Source: Bacillus sp. NP157
GTDB taxonomy: Bacteria > Pseudomonadota > Gammaproteobacteria > Xanthomonadales > Rhodanobacteraceae
DNA: 64,000 nucleotides
Direction: 5' to 3'
NCBI GenBank assembly: GCA_018889975.1
Contig: CP076546.1
Location: 1,054,001-1,118,000 of the forward strand
A program made the translations under genes and the position numbers. This document shows positions 1 through 8,325 of the stretch, piece by piece. The notes below the pieces were generated by a model that saw nothing but the letters and a program-made list of their open reading frames with translations, did no database searches and was not told where the DNA came from. Every line of letters starts with the position of its first letter. The stretch's first letter is position 1.

Positions 1-81
1 TCGCTCCTGTCGCATCCGAAGGAAGTCGCGAAGGTGATCGAGGACGCTGCCGAGTCGGTCGCCGCCCAGCCGGCCCACTGA
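1..81 (+). CDS. C-terminal fragment of an unidentified protein
   Basis: An open frame enters from the left edge and ends with TGA at 79-81, giving 26 residues that end in VAAQPAH. The stretch KEVAKVIEDAAESV looks like an amphipathic helix. It is too short to assign a family. It does not resemble the end of a NarL-type response regulator, so it gives no support for a partner of the sensor kinase that follows. About 93 bases separate it from that kinase. Confidence 0.5.
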   Translation, partial: SLLSHPKEVAKVIEDAAESVAAQPAH

Positions 82-174
82 CGCATCGCCAGGGAATCCC
101 TGTTATATGTCAGCATTGCTCCGTATGCGTTGAGCGCCATGGCTCGCACGGCTGGCAATCCTGGGAGTGGGGAT

Positions 175-3171
175 ATGAGAGATGCCGTCCACGGTCTGCG
201 CGGCAGCATCCGGCCCCTGTGGGCCTGGATGGCATTCGGCCTGTCCACGCTGCTGGCATGCGCCGGTGCCGCGGCGGACGAGATCAAGGCGCCTGGCTAC
301 GTCGCCACCGTCTGGGGTGCGTCGGAAGGCGCACCCCAGGACATCGCGAACATGGCCCAGACCACCGATGGGCTGATCTGGCTGGGCACCAACAACGGTC
401 TCTTCCGCTTCGACGGGCATCATTTCAGCGAATACAACATCGCCCCTGCATCGATGCGCGTGTCGCGGCAGGTCCGCGATACCGTTCCCGACCCTAAGGG
501 CGGGCTGTGGGTGTTGTACGGCGATGCCGTCGAAGTCCACCTGGGCGCGGACGGCCGGACGGTGACGATGCCGCCCGGTTTGCCGTCCAACGGTATCGGC
601 GGCGTCTTCGTCCACGGCGACGGACGCACGTTCGCGCTGGCTGACGACCATCTCTACGTCCTGGACGGCGATCGCTGGCGTTTATGCGAGGCACCCGCGT
701 GGACCTTGCCCAAGGGCGAGATGGACACGCCGGCCAACGATGCGAATGGCGACATGCTGATGATCGCCGGCGAATCCCTCTATAAATTGCCGAAGGGATC
801 GCAGGCGTTCGTCGAAGTCACCAAATTGCTCGAACCCAACGATGGCGGACAGATGCTGGGCGATCCCGCTGGCCATCTGTGGGTGACCTACTGGAAGTTC
901 ATGGCGGTTCCCCGTATCGCGATGCCGACGCATCCCGCCGCCGTGAATACGAACGGCATTTCGGCCTTCGACGGCCATGGAACCTTCTGGACGGTGCAGC
1001 AAGGCTGCAATGGCCTGTGCTCGGCCAGCGATGCCTCTGCACTCGCCGACATGGCCGCCGGACGTCGCCCCACCCGTGAGTCGGTCATTCCGGCGGGCAA
1101 CCTCAGTTCGGTGACCCTGATGCTCGACGCCACGGGTGATCTCTGGGTAGGTGCACGCCAGGGGCTCATCCGTCTTCATCCGGCGGCCGCGCAACCGATC
1201 GCCGCCTTTGAAGCGGCCCTCGGCTGGTTCGGCGTTTCGCCCGCGGCCGACGGCACGACCCTGGTGACGACCTATACGCGCGGCGGCTACAACAAGGTCG
1301 GCGTGCTTTCCGCCGGCCATGTGGACCTGATCAAGGGTGCCTCGCCGATCTCGGCGCTGTACCGGTCGCCGGACGGCAGCGCGATCCTGGCCGGTGATGC
1401 GGCGATCTACCGTCTCGCAGGCAGCCAGCTCGACGTGGTGTCGGCTCGCCCCAACATCGGGCCGGGCGTGAACACCGATCCGGCCCAGCTGGTGCTGCCC
1501 GCGGGTGAAGGGCGCTTCTGGCTTAGCCTGCGGAGCAAGGGCATGTTCCTCGTCGAAGGGCAGGACTGGCGGCACGTGGGTGCAGCCGAGGGCTTTCCGC
1601 CGGTGTATGCGACGAGTGGCGCGATCGGAGCCGATGGCGTGACCTGGCTCGGTTTCCTCGATGGCACCCTGGCGGAACTCGCGCCGGGTGCGACGTCATC
1701 GCCGAAGCTGCTCCCGATCCCGTCGATCGGCGCGATCACCGCGATCAGTCCGGGGATGCCGATGCTGGTTGGCGGTGAGGTCGGTGCAGGCGTGGTCGAA
1801 CATGGTGTGTTCCGGCCCATCGAGTTGCGCCGCCATGGGCTCCTGCGTGGGGTGAGCGGCATCGTGCGGACGGCCAGCGGCGACGCCTGGCTCAACACGG
1901 CGAAGGGGCTGGTCCGGATCGATGCGAAGGACCTCGCGAGCCTCCACGAGGATCCGACGCGCGACCTGCCGTTTCGTATCGTTACCAGCGCCGACGGCCT
2001 GGCCGGCGGTGCACAGCAGGTGCGCCCCTTGCCGACGTTGAACCAGGGGCCGGACGGCGTGCTGTGGGTCGCCGGTGTGTCCGGCCTCGTCACCTTCGAT
2101 CCCAACCAGCACGTCGTCGATAGCCCGGCGACGCCGTCGCTGCTGGCCCTGCGCGACGGCAAGGGGGCATCGCTGTTGTCGGGTGGTGGCGAGCTGCAGC
2201 CTGGACAACGTGCGCTCGATGCCGACATCGTCGGCGTCTCGCTTTCCCACGTGGGCTTCGTCGACCTGCGTTACCGCCTGCTCGGTGTCGATCCTGGCTG
2301 GCGATACGCGCAGGACGAAGCGAAAGTCAGCTACGCGGACCTGCCGCCGGGCCGATTGCGCCTCGAGATCCAGGCACGGGGTCCGAGTGGCGACTGGTCG
2401 CCCAGCGTGTTTTCAGCGTTGGTGATGTCAAGGCCCGCTTTTTACGAGACGACGTGGTTTGCCGTGCTGATCGGCCTCGTGATCGTCGCCCTGGTCGTCA
2501 TGGCGCATTACTTGCGCATGGCCGTCGTCCGCCGCCGCGATGAAGAACAGACCAACGCCAGGCTTCGCGAGCGCGACCGCATCGCACGTGAGCTGCACGA
2601 TTCCATGCTGCAGGGCATGGCGGGTGTTATGTTGCGGGTCACGGCGTGGGAGCGCGACCGGCGCGCGCCCGAAGACCTTCGTGCTGCCTTCAACACCGTG
2701 GCCGGGCAACTGTCGTCGTTGATCCTGGAGGCGAGGGCACGGGTGATCGCCCTGCGCAGCGTGGCCTCGTTCCGCATGCCTTTGTCCGAAGCGCTGCGCA
2801 TGATCGGCGAGGACCATGCCTCGGCAAGCGTTGCCAGCTTCGATGTATCCCTCGTGGGCGAGGAGAAGGTGCTCGAAGACACCGTGCATCTTGCGATCCT
2901 CGACATCATGCGCGAGGCGCTGCAGAACGCTTTCGCGCATGCCGAAGCCAGCCATATCCAGCTGACCCTCCGCTACGGTGCGACCGAACTGATCGCGGAA
3001 GTGAAGGACGATGGCCGGGGCATCCCCGAGGCGGTGACGGCGGAAGGACGTCGGCCGGGGCATTGGGGTTTGGTGACCATGCGCGAACGGGCAGGCGAGA
3101 TCGGTGGCAGCGTGTTGCTCGACACGGAGTCGATGGGCACGACCGTGCGGCTGGTCGTGCCCATCGCATAG
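175..3171 (+). CDS. Sensor histidine kinase with periplasmic two-component propeller domain
   Basis: 998 residues from ATG 175, chosen because GGGAGTGGGG lies just upstream and the first 35 residues then form a signal peptide (WAWMAFGLSTLLACAGAAA). An in-frame TTG at 130 and ATG at 139 are alternatives. The order is a periplasmic beta-propeller (repeats such as GLIWLGTNNGLFRFDG), a Y_Y_Y-like domain (RYRLLGVDPGWRYA), one membrane helix (TTWFAVLIGLVIVALVVMAHYL), then a HisKA_3 dimerisation segment RIARELHDSMLQG with phospho-acceptor His808. The HATPase part shows REALQNAFAHAE, DDGRGIPE and GHWGLVTMRER. Such proteins sense an extracellular or periplasmic signal and phosphorylate a NarL/FixJ-type regulator. 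No regulator gene adjoins it, unlike the two paralogues at 34267 and 46813. Confidence 0.93.
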   Translation: MRDAVHGLRGSIRPLWAWMAFGLSTLLACAGAAADEIKAPGYVATVWGASEGAPQDIANMAQTTDGLIWLGTNNGLFRFDGHHFSEYNIAPASMRVSRQVRDTVPDPKGGLWVLYGDAVEVHLGADGRTVTMPPGLPSNGIGGVFVHGDGRTFALADDHLYVLDGDRWRLCEAPAWTLPKGEMDTPANDANGDMLMIAGESLYKLPKGSQAFVEVTKLLEPNDGGQMLGDPAGHLWVTYWKFMAVPRIAMPTHPAAVNTNGISAFDGHGTFWTVQQGCNGLCSASDASALADMAAGRRPTRESVIPAGNLSSVTLMLDATGDLWVGARQGLIRLHPAAAQPIAAFEAALGWFGVSPAADGTTLVTTYTRGGYNKVGVLSAGHVDLIKGASPISALYRSPDGSAILAGDAAIYRLAGSQLDVVSARPNIGPGVNTDPAQLVLPAGEGRFWLSLRSKGMFLVEGQDWRHVGAAEGFPPVYATSGAIGADGVTWLGFLDGTLAELAPGATSSPKLLPIPSIGAITAISPGMPMLVGGEVGAGVVEHGVFRPIELRRHGLLRGVSGIVRTASGDAWLNTAKGLVRIDAKDLASLHEDPTRDLPFRIVTSADGLAGGAQQVRPLPTLNQGPDGVLWVAGVSGLVTFDPNQHVVDSPATPSLLALRDGKGASLLSGGGELQPGQRALDADIVGVSLSHVGFVDLRYRLLGVDPGWRYAQDEAKVSYADLPPGRLRLEIQARGPSGDWSPSVFSALVMSRPAFYETTWFAVLIGLVIVALVVMAHYLRMAVVRRRDEEQTNARLRERDRIARELHDSMLQGMAGVMLRVTAWERDRRAPEDLRAAFNTVAGQLSSLILEARARVIALRSVASFRMPLSEALRMIGEDHASASVASFDVSLVGEEKVLEDTVHLAILDIMREALQNAFAHAEASHIQLTLRYGATELIAEVKDDGRGIPEAVTAEGRRPGHWGLVTMRERAGEIGGSVLLDTESMGTTVRLVVPIA

Positions 3172-3186
3172 CTCCTGACGCCGGCG

Positions 3187-4128
3187 TTAGCTGGCGGGGA
3201 AATAACGCCCGTTGTGCAGGTTGGCGAGCAGGCCGGGCTGCGCGGGCTGCCAGCCAAGCGTCTCGCGCGTGGCGAGGTTGGTCGCGGGAAGGTCCAGCGT
3301 GACCAGGTTGGCGAGGAAGCCGAAGTAGCCCGGCAGCATCAACACGTCGACGGGGATGCTGACGGCGGGCAAGCCGAGCCGCTCACCGATGGCTTCGGCG
3401 ATGTCGCGGAAGCGGATGCCTCCGTCTTCGATGCCGTGCCAGTACCTGCCTGCTGGGCCTTTCTCGAGGGCGAGGCGGAACAGGACGGCGAGGTCGTGGC
3501 TATGTACGGCCGGCCACACGTTCGCGCCGTCGCCAGGATAGCCGATCGCGCCCTTTTCCTTTGCGAGGCCAATGAGGATCGGTAGGAAACCGGCTGCATC
3601 TGTCGCGCTGTGTGCGATCGGGGGTATGCGCACGATCGACGAACGCACGCCGCGCTCGGCGAGCGCGATCACGGCGAGCTCGACGGCATTGCGGACACGC
3701 AGGGTGCCCTTGTACTGCACGCCGGCAGGCACGGCCGGATCGTCTTCGGTGGCGGGGCGGCCGAGCGGATCCCACGACGGTGAGCCCAGGCTGCCCGCGG
3801 CCACCAGTGGCTTGCCGCTGCCTGCGAGCGCTTCGCCATACGCCTGCATGATCTCCAGTTCCGCGGCGGCCACGGCATCCATGCCGCCGACGGGAAGCAG
3901 GTCCTGGCGGTGGGCAAGATGGATCACGCCGTCGGCTGCTGCGGCGGCCTTCTTCAGTTCATCCAGGTCGGAGATATCGCCGCGATGGACCTTGGCACCG
4001 AGCGCGGTCAGTGCCGTGGCGGATGCGTCGGAGCGGGCGAGGCCGGTGACCTCGTGGCCGGCCGCGATCAATTCGGGGATGACGTACGAACCGATATGGC
4101 CGGTGCCGCCAGTGACTAGAACGTGCAT
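3187..4128 (-). CDS. NAD-dependent epimerase/dehydratase (extended SDR) family protein
   Basis: 313 residues. The N-terminus MHVLVTGGTGHIGSYVIPEL is a Rossmann nucleotide-binding motif (TGGTGHIG), followed by LARSDASATALTALGAKVHRGDISD, typical of atypical/extended short-chain dehydrogenases acting on sugars or small carbonyl compounds. A plain YxxxK pair is not obvious, so it may belong to the NmrA-like or atypical branch. AAGGATCC precedes the start. It lies 51 bp downstream of the dinucleotide-binding oxidoreductase at 4180-4815 on the same strand, so the two probably form one operon under the divergent TetR repressor at 4944. Its 3' end converges on the kinase gene with 15 bp between. The substrate is unknown. 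Confidence 0.85.
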   Translation of the reverse strand: MHVLVTGGTGHIGSYVIPELIAAGHEVTGLARSDASATALTALGAKVHRGDISDLDELKKAAAAADGVIHLAHRQDLLPVGGMDAVAAAELEIMQAYGEALAGSGKPLVAAGSLGSPSWDPLGRPATEDDPAVPAGVQYKGTLRVRNAVELAVIALAERGVRSSIVRIPPIAHSATDAAGFLPILIGLAKEKGAIGYPGDGANVWPAVHSHDLAVLFRLALEKGPAGRYWHGIEDGGIRFRDIAEAIGERLGLPAVSIPVDVLMLPGYFGFLANLVTLDLPATNLATRETLGWQPAQPGLLANLHNGRYFPAS

Positions 4129-4179
4129 GGGGGGATCCTTGAGCGTGGGGAGTGGGCGCGAGTGCGGGCGTGGTTCGGC

Positions 4180-4815
4180 TTACGCCTTGAGGCTGACGCC
4201 GATGGCGAACTGGGTGTGCCTGGTGGCGTGGCGGACGATGCCGAGCGAGAGCAACGACAGGTGCTCCAGCGTTCGCGCCATGGAGAGCGCGCCGACATCC
4301 AGCGGGCGCAGGCCGAGGCTTTCGATGAACGCGGCGACGCGCGTCTTTGCCTGTGCATCGTCGCTGGCGAAGAAGATGTCGAGCGGGTGGCCGTCGATCT
4401 GGCCCGCGGTGAGGATGTGCGAGAACTGGGTGTTGAACGCCTTGACGACGATGGCGTCGCCTGGCGCGGCCCGGGCGATCTCCTGTGCGCCGAAGCTGTC
4501 GCCCGGCGTGACGAAGTCCGTGAACTCCGCATTGACCGGGTTGGTGATGTCGACGAGGACCTTGCCGGCGAGGGCGTGACCGTACTGCTTCACCACGTCG
4601 AGGACGCCACCGTAGGGCACGGCGAGGATGACGAGGTCGCCGGACGGTACCGTGCCGAAGGCCGCGGTCGTCGCCTTGGCGCCGAGTTTTTCGGCCAGGG
4701 CCTGGGCCTTGGCGCCGTCACGGGTGCTGATTTCGACGGTGTGTCCGGCCTTGGTGGCCTGGCTGCCGATCGCCGCGGCCATGCCGCCCGCGCCGATGAT
4801 GCTGATGGTGCTCAT
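4180..4815 (-). CDS. NADPH-dependent F420 reductase-like dinucleotide-binding oxidoreductase
   Basis: 211 residues from the ATG complementary to 4813-4815, preceded by CAGGAGACAGCTC, a good ribosome site. MSTISIIGAGGMAAAIGSQATKAG is a GxGxxA-type Rossmann motif followed by a basic pocket (STRDG) typical of NADP binding. The rest (VILAVPYGGVLDVVKQYG, VVKAFNTQF) matches the ProC/F420-dependent NADP reductase group, which in non-F420 bacteria acts as a general NADP oxidoreductase. A longer in-frame extension upstream would cross the two operator palindromes and is rejected. It is first gene of a probable operon with the SDR gene and lies opposite a TetR gene, which suggests induction by a small electrophile or carbonyl. 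Confidence 0.85.
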   Translation of the reverse strand: MSTISIIGAGGMAAAIGSQATKAGHTVEISTRDGAKAQALAEKLGAKATTAAFGTVPSGDLVILAVPYGGVLDVVKQYGHALAGKVLVDITNPVNAEFTDFVTPGDSFGAQEIARAAPGDAIVVKAFNTQFSHILTAGQIDGHPLDIFFASDDAQAKTRVAAFIESLGLRPLDVGALSMARTLEHLSLLSLGIVRHATRHTQFAIGVSLKA

Positions 4816-4879
4816 GAGCTGTCTCCTGGGGTGTGGTGGCGGCCGTGGTGCCGAAGTGGTACCGTCCGCCATGTCATAT

Positions 4880-4892
4880 GGATCACTGATCC
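4880..4892. promoter_or_regulatory. Palindromic operator 1 (GGATCACTGATCC)
   Basis: A perfect 13-bp inverted repeat, GGATCA-C-TGATCC, in the 128-bp gap between the divergent oxidoreductase and TetR genes. An identical copy sits at 4914-4926, 34 bp centre to centre, so both lie on about the same DNA face. This is the expected arrangement for binding of a dimeric TetR repressor that controls itself and the opposite operon. Binding is inferred. Confidence 0.7.
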
Positions 4893-4913
4893 GTATCTGC
4901 TCCCATTCTATGT

Positions 4914-4926
4914 GGATCACTGATCC
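4914..4926. promoter_or_regulatory. Palindromic operator 2 (GGATCACTGATCC)
   Basis: Second identical copy of the 13-bp palindrome. It ends 17 bp before the ATG at 4944 of the TetR gene, close enough to block transcription or initiation of that gene. Confidence 0.7.
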
Positions 4927-4943
4927 ATTTGTCAAGGCGACCC

Positions 4944-5513
4944 ATGCGCGCGGATGCAAAAAAGAATTACAGCCACTTGCTGGCCGTTGCCGCCGACGTG
5001 GTCTCAGAGCACGGCGCGGACGCGTCGATGCGCGACATCGCGCGCCGGGCCGACGTCGGCCTGGCGACCCTGTTCCGCCACTTCCCAACCCGCGAAGCCC
5101 TGTTCGAAGCCTTGCTGAGGACGACTGTCGAAGCGCTGCTGGAGCGGGCGACCGAGCTCGAGTCCTCGAAGAAGCCCGACGAGGCGCTGGTGACCTGGTT
5201 CCGCGAAGGCGTGGCCTTCACCCACAGCTACGGCGGCGTCTGCGAATTGCTCGCGAGCGCCCACGCCGATCCGACGTCGGCGCTCTATGCGCTGAGCATC
5301 GCCCTGCGTTCCGCTGGTGCGCGGCTACTAGAGCGTGCACAAGCCGAGGGAACGGCACGGCCCGACATGGACGGCGTCGATCTGTTTGCGTTGATGTCCG
5401 CGCTTGCCTGGCTCGTCGGGCAGCCTGGATTCGCTTCGAAGGAAGCGCATCTGTTCCACTTGATTACCAGTGGGATCCTGGCGGGGCGTGCGGCGTCAGG
5501 CGTATCTGTGTGA
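4944..5513 (+). CDS. TetR/AcrR family transcriptional regulator
   Basis: 189 residues from ATG 4944 with AAGGCGA upstream; a TTG at 4929 would add five residues but run closer to the operator. The N-terminal helix-turn-helix reads ASMRDIARRADVGLATLFRHFPTREALFEAL, a clear TetR signature. The C-terminal ligand domain resembles the SACE_7040-like group of TetR proteins in size. It is divergent from the two-oxidoreductase operon at 3187-4815 and separated from it by two identical palindromes, so it most likely represses both directions. The ligand is unknown; the regulated enzymes suggest a reactive carbonyl or other xenobiotic. Confidence 0.93.
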   Translation: MRADAKKNYSHLLAVAADVVSEHGADASMRDIARRADVGLATLFRHFPTREALFEALLRTTVEALLERATELESSKKPDEALVTWFREGVAFTHSYGGVCELLASAHADPTSALYALSIALRSAGARLLERAQAEGTARPDMDGVDLFALMSALAWLVGQPGFASKEAHLFHLITSGILAGRAASGVSV

Positions 5514-5536
5514 AAGCGTGATCCTACGGAGGCGCG

Positions 5537-5776
5537 ATGGACCGGCTCAAATTGCACGTCGACTTCAACAATTGCGACGCCGACGGCGCCATCCGTCTGA
5601 GCACGAAAGGCGTCGCGGATAGCCTGGCACGCGACAACGTCCAGCTTGTCGAAGGCATGGCTGTTGAGATCACGGACGGCGAGATATTCGCCGTCGCGCG
5701 CATCGCCTTGCACGACGGATTCTGCGTTGCCGTCTTTGACGAATGGTCGTACGTGGACGAAGAGCGTGTCGACTGA
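5537..5776 (+). CDS. Small hypothetical protein (79 aa)
   Basis: ATG 5537 is preceded by ACGGAGGCGCG, a strong ribosome-binding site, which supports real translation. The acidic protein begins MDRLKLHVDFNNCDADGAIRL and has no signal peptide or membrane segment. The alternation of hydrophobic and polar residues (VEITDGEIFAVARIALHDGFCVAVFDEWSYV) suggests a small beta-rich fold. It sits 23 bp after the TetR gene on the same strand and may be co-transcribed with it. It converges with the retropepsin-like gene, with only 8 bp between stop codons. No family recognised. Confidence 0.6.
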   Translation: MDRLKLHVDFNNCDADGAIRLSTKGVADSLARDNVQLVEGMAVEITDGEIFAVARIALHDGFCVAVFDEWSYVDEERVD

Positions 5777-5784
5777 TAGGTCCG

Positions 5785-7068
5785 TCAATCCTGCGCGTGG
5801 GTATTCACAGTGAGCAAGCAGCCGCGTTGCTGTGCGAAGTTCAGCCAGAGAGCCCCGCCTGCTCGAATCGCGGCTGCCCCGACGAGTCGTTCCTGTGCTG
5901 ACTCGTCCGAGATGACGCGGACCGCTTGCGAAGTCGCAATCGTACCGATACCGGCGGACTGCCGAACGTTTGCCGTATGAATCGTGGCGTGGCCGGATAA
6001 GGTCGTGACGTTGACGGGTTTCCCCGGCAAGTCGCCGGGGCGACTGCGTCGAATGATCCCGCCATCATTGCCGGTGTCGATTTTAAAAGCCGTGCGGATA
6101 CCGTCCAATGACCCGGAGGAGAAGAGGTGAACGGGACGCGCTCCAAGCTCTCCTTGCAGGAATAGATGGCCTGAACAATCATTGGGCATCCGGCCTGCGT
6201 CGAAGGTGATGCCATCGCTGGTGACGCGAATTGGTGCAGGAAGCTGCCGCAGCAGATCGAGCCCTAGTACCGAGAAGGGCATGTCCCAGATGCCTAGATT
6301 TGCGTTGGACAATGTCATGCCGCCCAGCTTCAGCGTATCCAGGCGCGCGGCGTTCACCGCGATGCCCTTTGCGTCCTGGCTTGAAGCAACCTCCATCACG
6401 GTCATGCCTGATTCTTCTGCTTTCGCACGTTTTGCATCGGCACGGGAAAGGATGGTGATCTGGGAGCCCGTGTTGACCATCATCGCCACGGCGGACCCGT
6501 TCGCCACGGCATCGACGAAGACCAGCGTTTTCATGCCTTCGAGAGGCGCTGGGAACGCTGGTACGGCACTCGAGGCAGCGTCACGCCTCCAAGTCGGCGT
6601 AGGCCAACGCGTAAATGCGTTCGCTGGCGGCGACTCCAGCGATGCCATCCGCAGGGCCTTGCCCGCCTGCTGCCGTAGTAGAGGATAGATATCCCGCCGC
6701 GCTTGATCGGCTTGCAGTGTCCAGTCTTTGAAATGGCCCGCAAGTAGTGCGTTTCCGACGCGAAGCTCGGCACAGGCCATCAGAAATCCCACGGCAGGCA
6801 GCTCGAGCGCTTTCGCACGCGCGTAGCAGGCGGTCGCCCTGTCGGCACTGGCTCCCAAATCAAACCGCGAGCGTTCCGCGCCGGCTTCCACGAACAAGCG
6901 TGCAAGATGATCAGTTCCCCTTAGCGCATAGGCATCCAGCCCCTCCGTGTTTCCCTCCTTGACCATCCTGACAAGCGGCGAGTCATCGCCTGCTTTTACG
7001 TAAGTAGCAGCGGCGGTATCCGTCCCGGAGATTGCCATCGCTGTAGCTACGATCAGTTCGCTTCGCAT
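5785..7068 (-). CDS. Secreted two-lobed retropepsin-like aspartic protease family protein, first lobe degenerate
   Basis: 427 residues with a short hydrophobic N-terminus (LIVATAMAISGTDTAAA), probably a weak signal peptide. A helical region (20-165) precedes two retroviral-type aspartyl protease lobes. In lobe 1 the motif reads VNTGSQITILSR at 198-209, with Asn199 where the catalytic Asp belongs, but keeps the second motif VLGLDLL (267-273). Lobe 2 keeps Asp331 in KIDTGNDGGII. The codon at 199 reads AAC. CGAGGTCCGT precedes the start. It lies 54 bp downstream of the glycine-rich protein gene on the same strand, so the two are likely an operon. Base composition is lower in GC than the surroundings. 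It may be a one-sided protease or a peptide-binding non-enzyme. Confidence 0.75.
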   Translation of the reverse strand: MRSELIVATAMAISGTDTAAATYVKAGDDSPLVRMVKEGNTEGLDAYALRGTDHLARLFVEAGAERSRFDLGASADRATACYARAKALELPAVGFLMACAELRVGNALLAGHFKDWTLQADQARRDIYPLLRQQAGKALRMASLESPPANAFTRWPTPTWRRDAASSAVPAFPAPLEGMKTLVFVDAVANGSAVAMMVNTGSQITILSRADAKRAKAEESGMTVMEVASSQDAKGIAVNAARLDTLKLGGMTLSNANLGIWDMPFSVLGLDLLRQLPAPIRVTSDGITFDAGRMPNDCSGHLFLQGELGARPVHLFSSGSLDGIRTAFKIDTGNDGGIIRRSRPGDLPGKPVNVTTLSGHATIHTANVRQSAGIGTIATSQAVRVISDESAQERLVGAAAIRAGGALWLNFAQQRGCLLTVNTHAQD

Positions 7069-7122
7069 ACGGACCTCGTGGAAGAGGGTGGCGCGCAGCA
7101 GGGCTGCGCGCCACTGCTTCGA

Positions 7123-7965
7123 TCAATAGAAAGGAATGTTGATGCCTGCTTCGAAGTAGACCCCTCGGTCAGGACTGTTGCCGACGGCAAGGGTGAAATA
7201 CTGCGGCTGGGGACCATTGCGAGTAACGAAGATTGAAACTTGATCGGTCGGTCCCCAGCTTCCCGAGCTGATGTCGCTACGAGCCTGGACTTTCCAGCCG
7301 TCGTGCTCGGCGATCGTCGCCGTGACCGCTCCCTTGGCGATGCCGGTGGTATCGACGGTGATGTTGAGGTCTACGCCAGGAGCGGCCTGATAATTGAGGC
7401 TGACGACACCATGGTTGTTACTGTCGAATGAAGCGTTGATGCCGACGCCAGCGAACGTGCCGTCGCCGGCACCGGTCAACGATTGGGTGTATCGACCATT
7501 CAGATACGACAGGCTCGCAGAAAGCGTCGCGTTGTTCCCCATCTCGTAGGAATCCATGAAGGTGACGCCGCCGTCCTGAAACGAAAGGGCTCCATCATTC
7601 CCGAAGGCTGACAACCCGAACTTTGCACCGGTCACCTGGCCCTGGTTGTTGAAGATCGGCGATGCGCTCATCGTGCCCAGGCCGGCGACAGGCCGGGTAT
7701 GCGTGCCCCGCGGATCGGCGTTACCTAGAGCGGTTACGCTTCCTCCCACGCCGCCGCCATACGCGGGCTGGCCATCACCACCCCGTCCTGCACCTCCGCC
7801 CGGAGCGCTCCATGGGCCTCCGAGGAGCACGGAGACCTTGATTGCAGCAAGGTCGATCGCGTCGTCTGCATTCGACGAATCGCGACTAAGTGCTCGCAAG
7901 TGCTCACCCGACGAATCGTCGTCAGGGCTCTTGGTCTTCGGGTGAGGTTGCTTCGTTCCCTTCAT
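7123..7965 (-). CDS. Glycine-rich putative exported protein, unknown family (280 aa)
   Basis: ATG complementary to 7963-7965, chosen because AAGGAG sits upstream; a longer frame to 8067 lacks a site. It is built in three parts. Residues 1-50 form a charged then hydrophobic leader ending IDLAAIKVSVLLGG. Residues 51-80 are a Gly-rich segment (APGGGAGRGGDGQPAYGGG). Residues 100-280 are a series of short alternating strands (SLSYLNGRYTQSL, GVVSLNYQAAPGVDLNITV) ending in aromatic INIPFY. There is no Sec signal. The leader with a terminal Gly-Gly recalls double-glycine export leaders, and the end recalls outer-membrane strands; both are inference. It precedes the retropepsin-like gene in the same direction. 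Hand-counted GC of 7141-7200 is 34/60, low for this window. Confidence 0.6.
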   Translation of the reverse strand: MKGTKQPHPKTKSPDDDSSGEHLRALSRDSSNADDAIDLAAIKVSVLLGGPWSAPGGGAGRGGDGQPAYGGGVGGSVTALGNADPRGTHTRPVAGLGTMSASPIFNNQGQVTGAKFGLSAFGNDGALSFQDGGVTFMDSYEMGNNATLSASLSYLNGRYTQSLTGAGDGTFAGVGINASFDSNNHGVVSLNYQAAPGVDLNITVDTTGIAKGAVTATIAEHDGWKVQARSDISSGSWGPTDQVSIFVTRNGPQPQYFTLAVGNSPDRGVYFEAGINIPFY

Positions 7966-8325
7966 GGTCTCGCTCCTTGATTGCCTGTAGGTTGTCGCGC
8001 GTTGCTCGCATACCGTGAGAGCCAGCAGCGCGCCATCACCTTCTAGCAGCGGGCTCAACGCCGACAAAGACCTGCTCGCGAGGATGTATCACGAAACGTT
8101 CATCTGGCAGCAGCCTGTCGCTCGGGGACGACACGTTGACGAACATCCTTCGAGCCTTTATTTACCGACTCGAGTGCAATCGATATTCCGCTTCTTGAGC
8201 AATCGCCTATGCCGAAGGAGCGGTGCCTTGCACATCAAAAAGGGCGCAGGCACACGCCCCGTCAGGCGAACGAATTCGAGCTGTCGGTGAGGGAATTCGG
8301 ATCGTGCTGAGATCGGCGAGCGCTT
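7966..8325. other. 360-bp gene-free stretch between alkB and the Gly-rich protein gene
   Basis: No convincing gene. It holds the ribosome site and presumably the promoter of the gene at 7123-7965, an AT-richer core around 8155-8210, and a terminator-like hairpin for alkB at 8236-8260. Short frames on the plus strand have poor codon bias and no ribosome site. Confidence 0.5.
8236..8260 (-). terminator. Probable terminator of alkB
   Basis: Read on the minus strand: GGGCG, an 8-base loop, CGCCC, then TTTTT. It lies about 70 bp beyond the alkB stop codon. The stem is short (5 bp) but GC-only with a T run. Confidence 0.5.

Noticed and set aside
4914-4943. TTG start at 4929 for the TetR gene
   Set aside because: It lies only 3 bp from operator 2 and has no ribosome site; ATG 4944 has AAGGCGA in front.
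8015-8290. 91-residue plus-strand frame in the gap before alkB
   Set aside because: No ribosome site, atypical codons, and it starts inside the upstream extension of the Gly-rich gene. Treated as non-coding.
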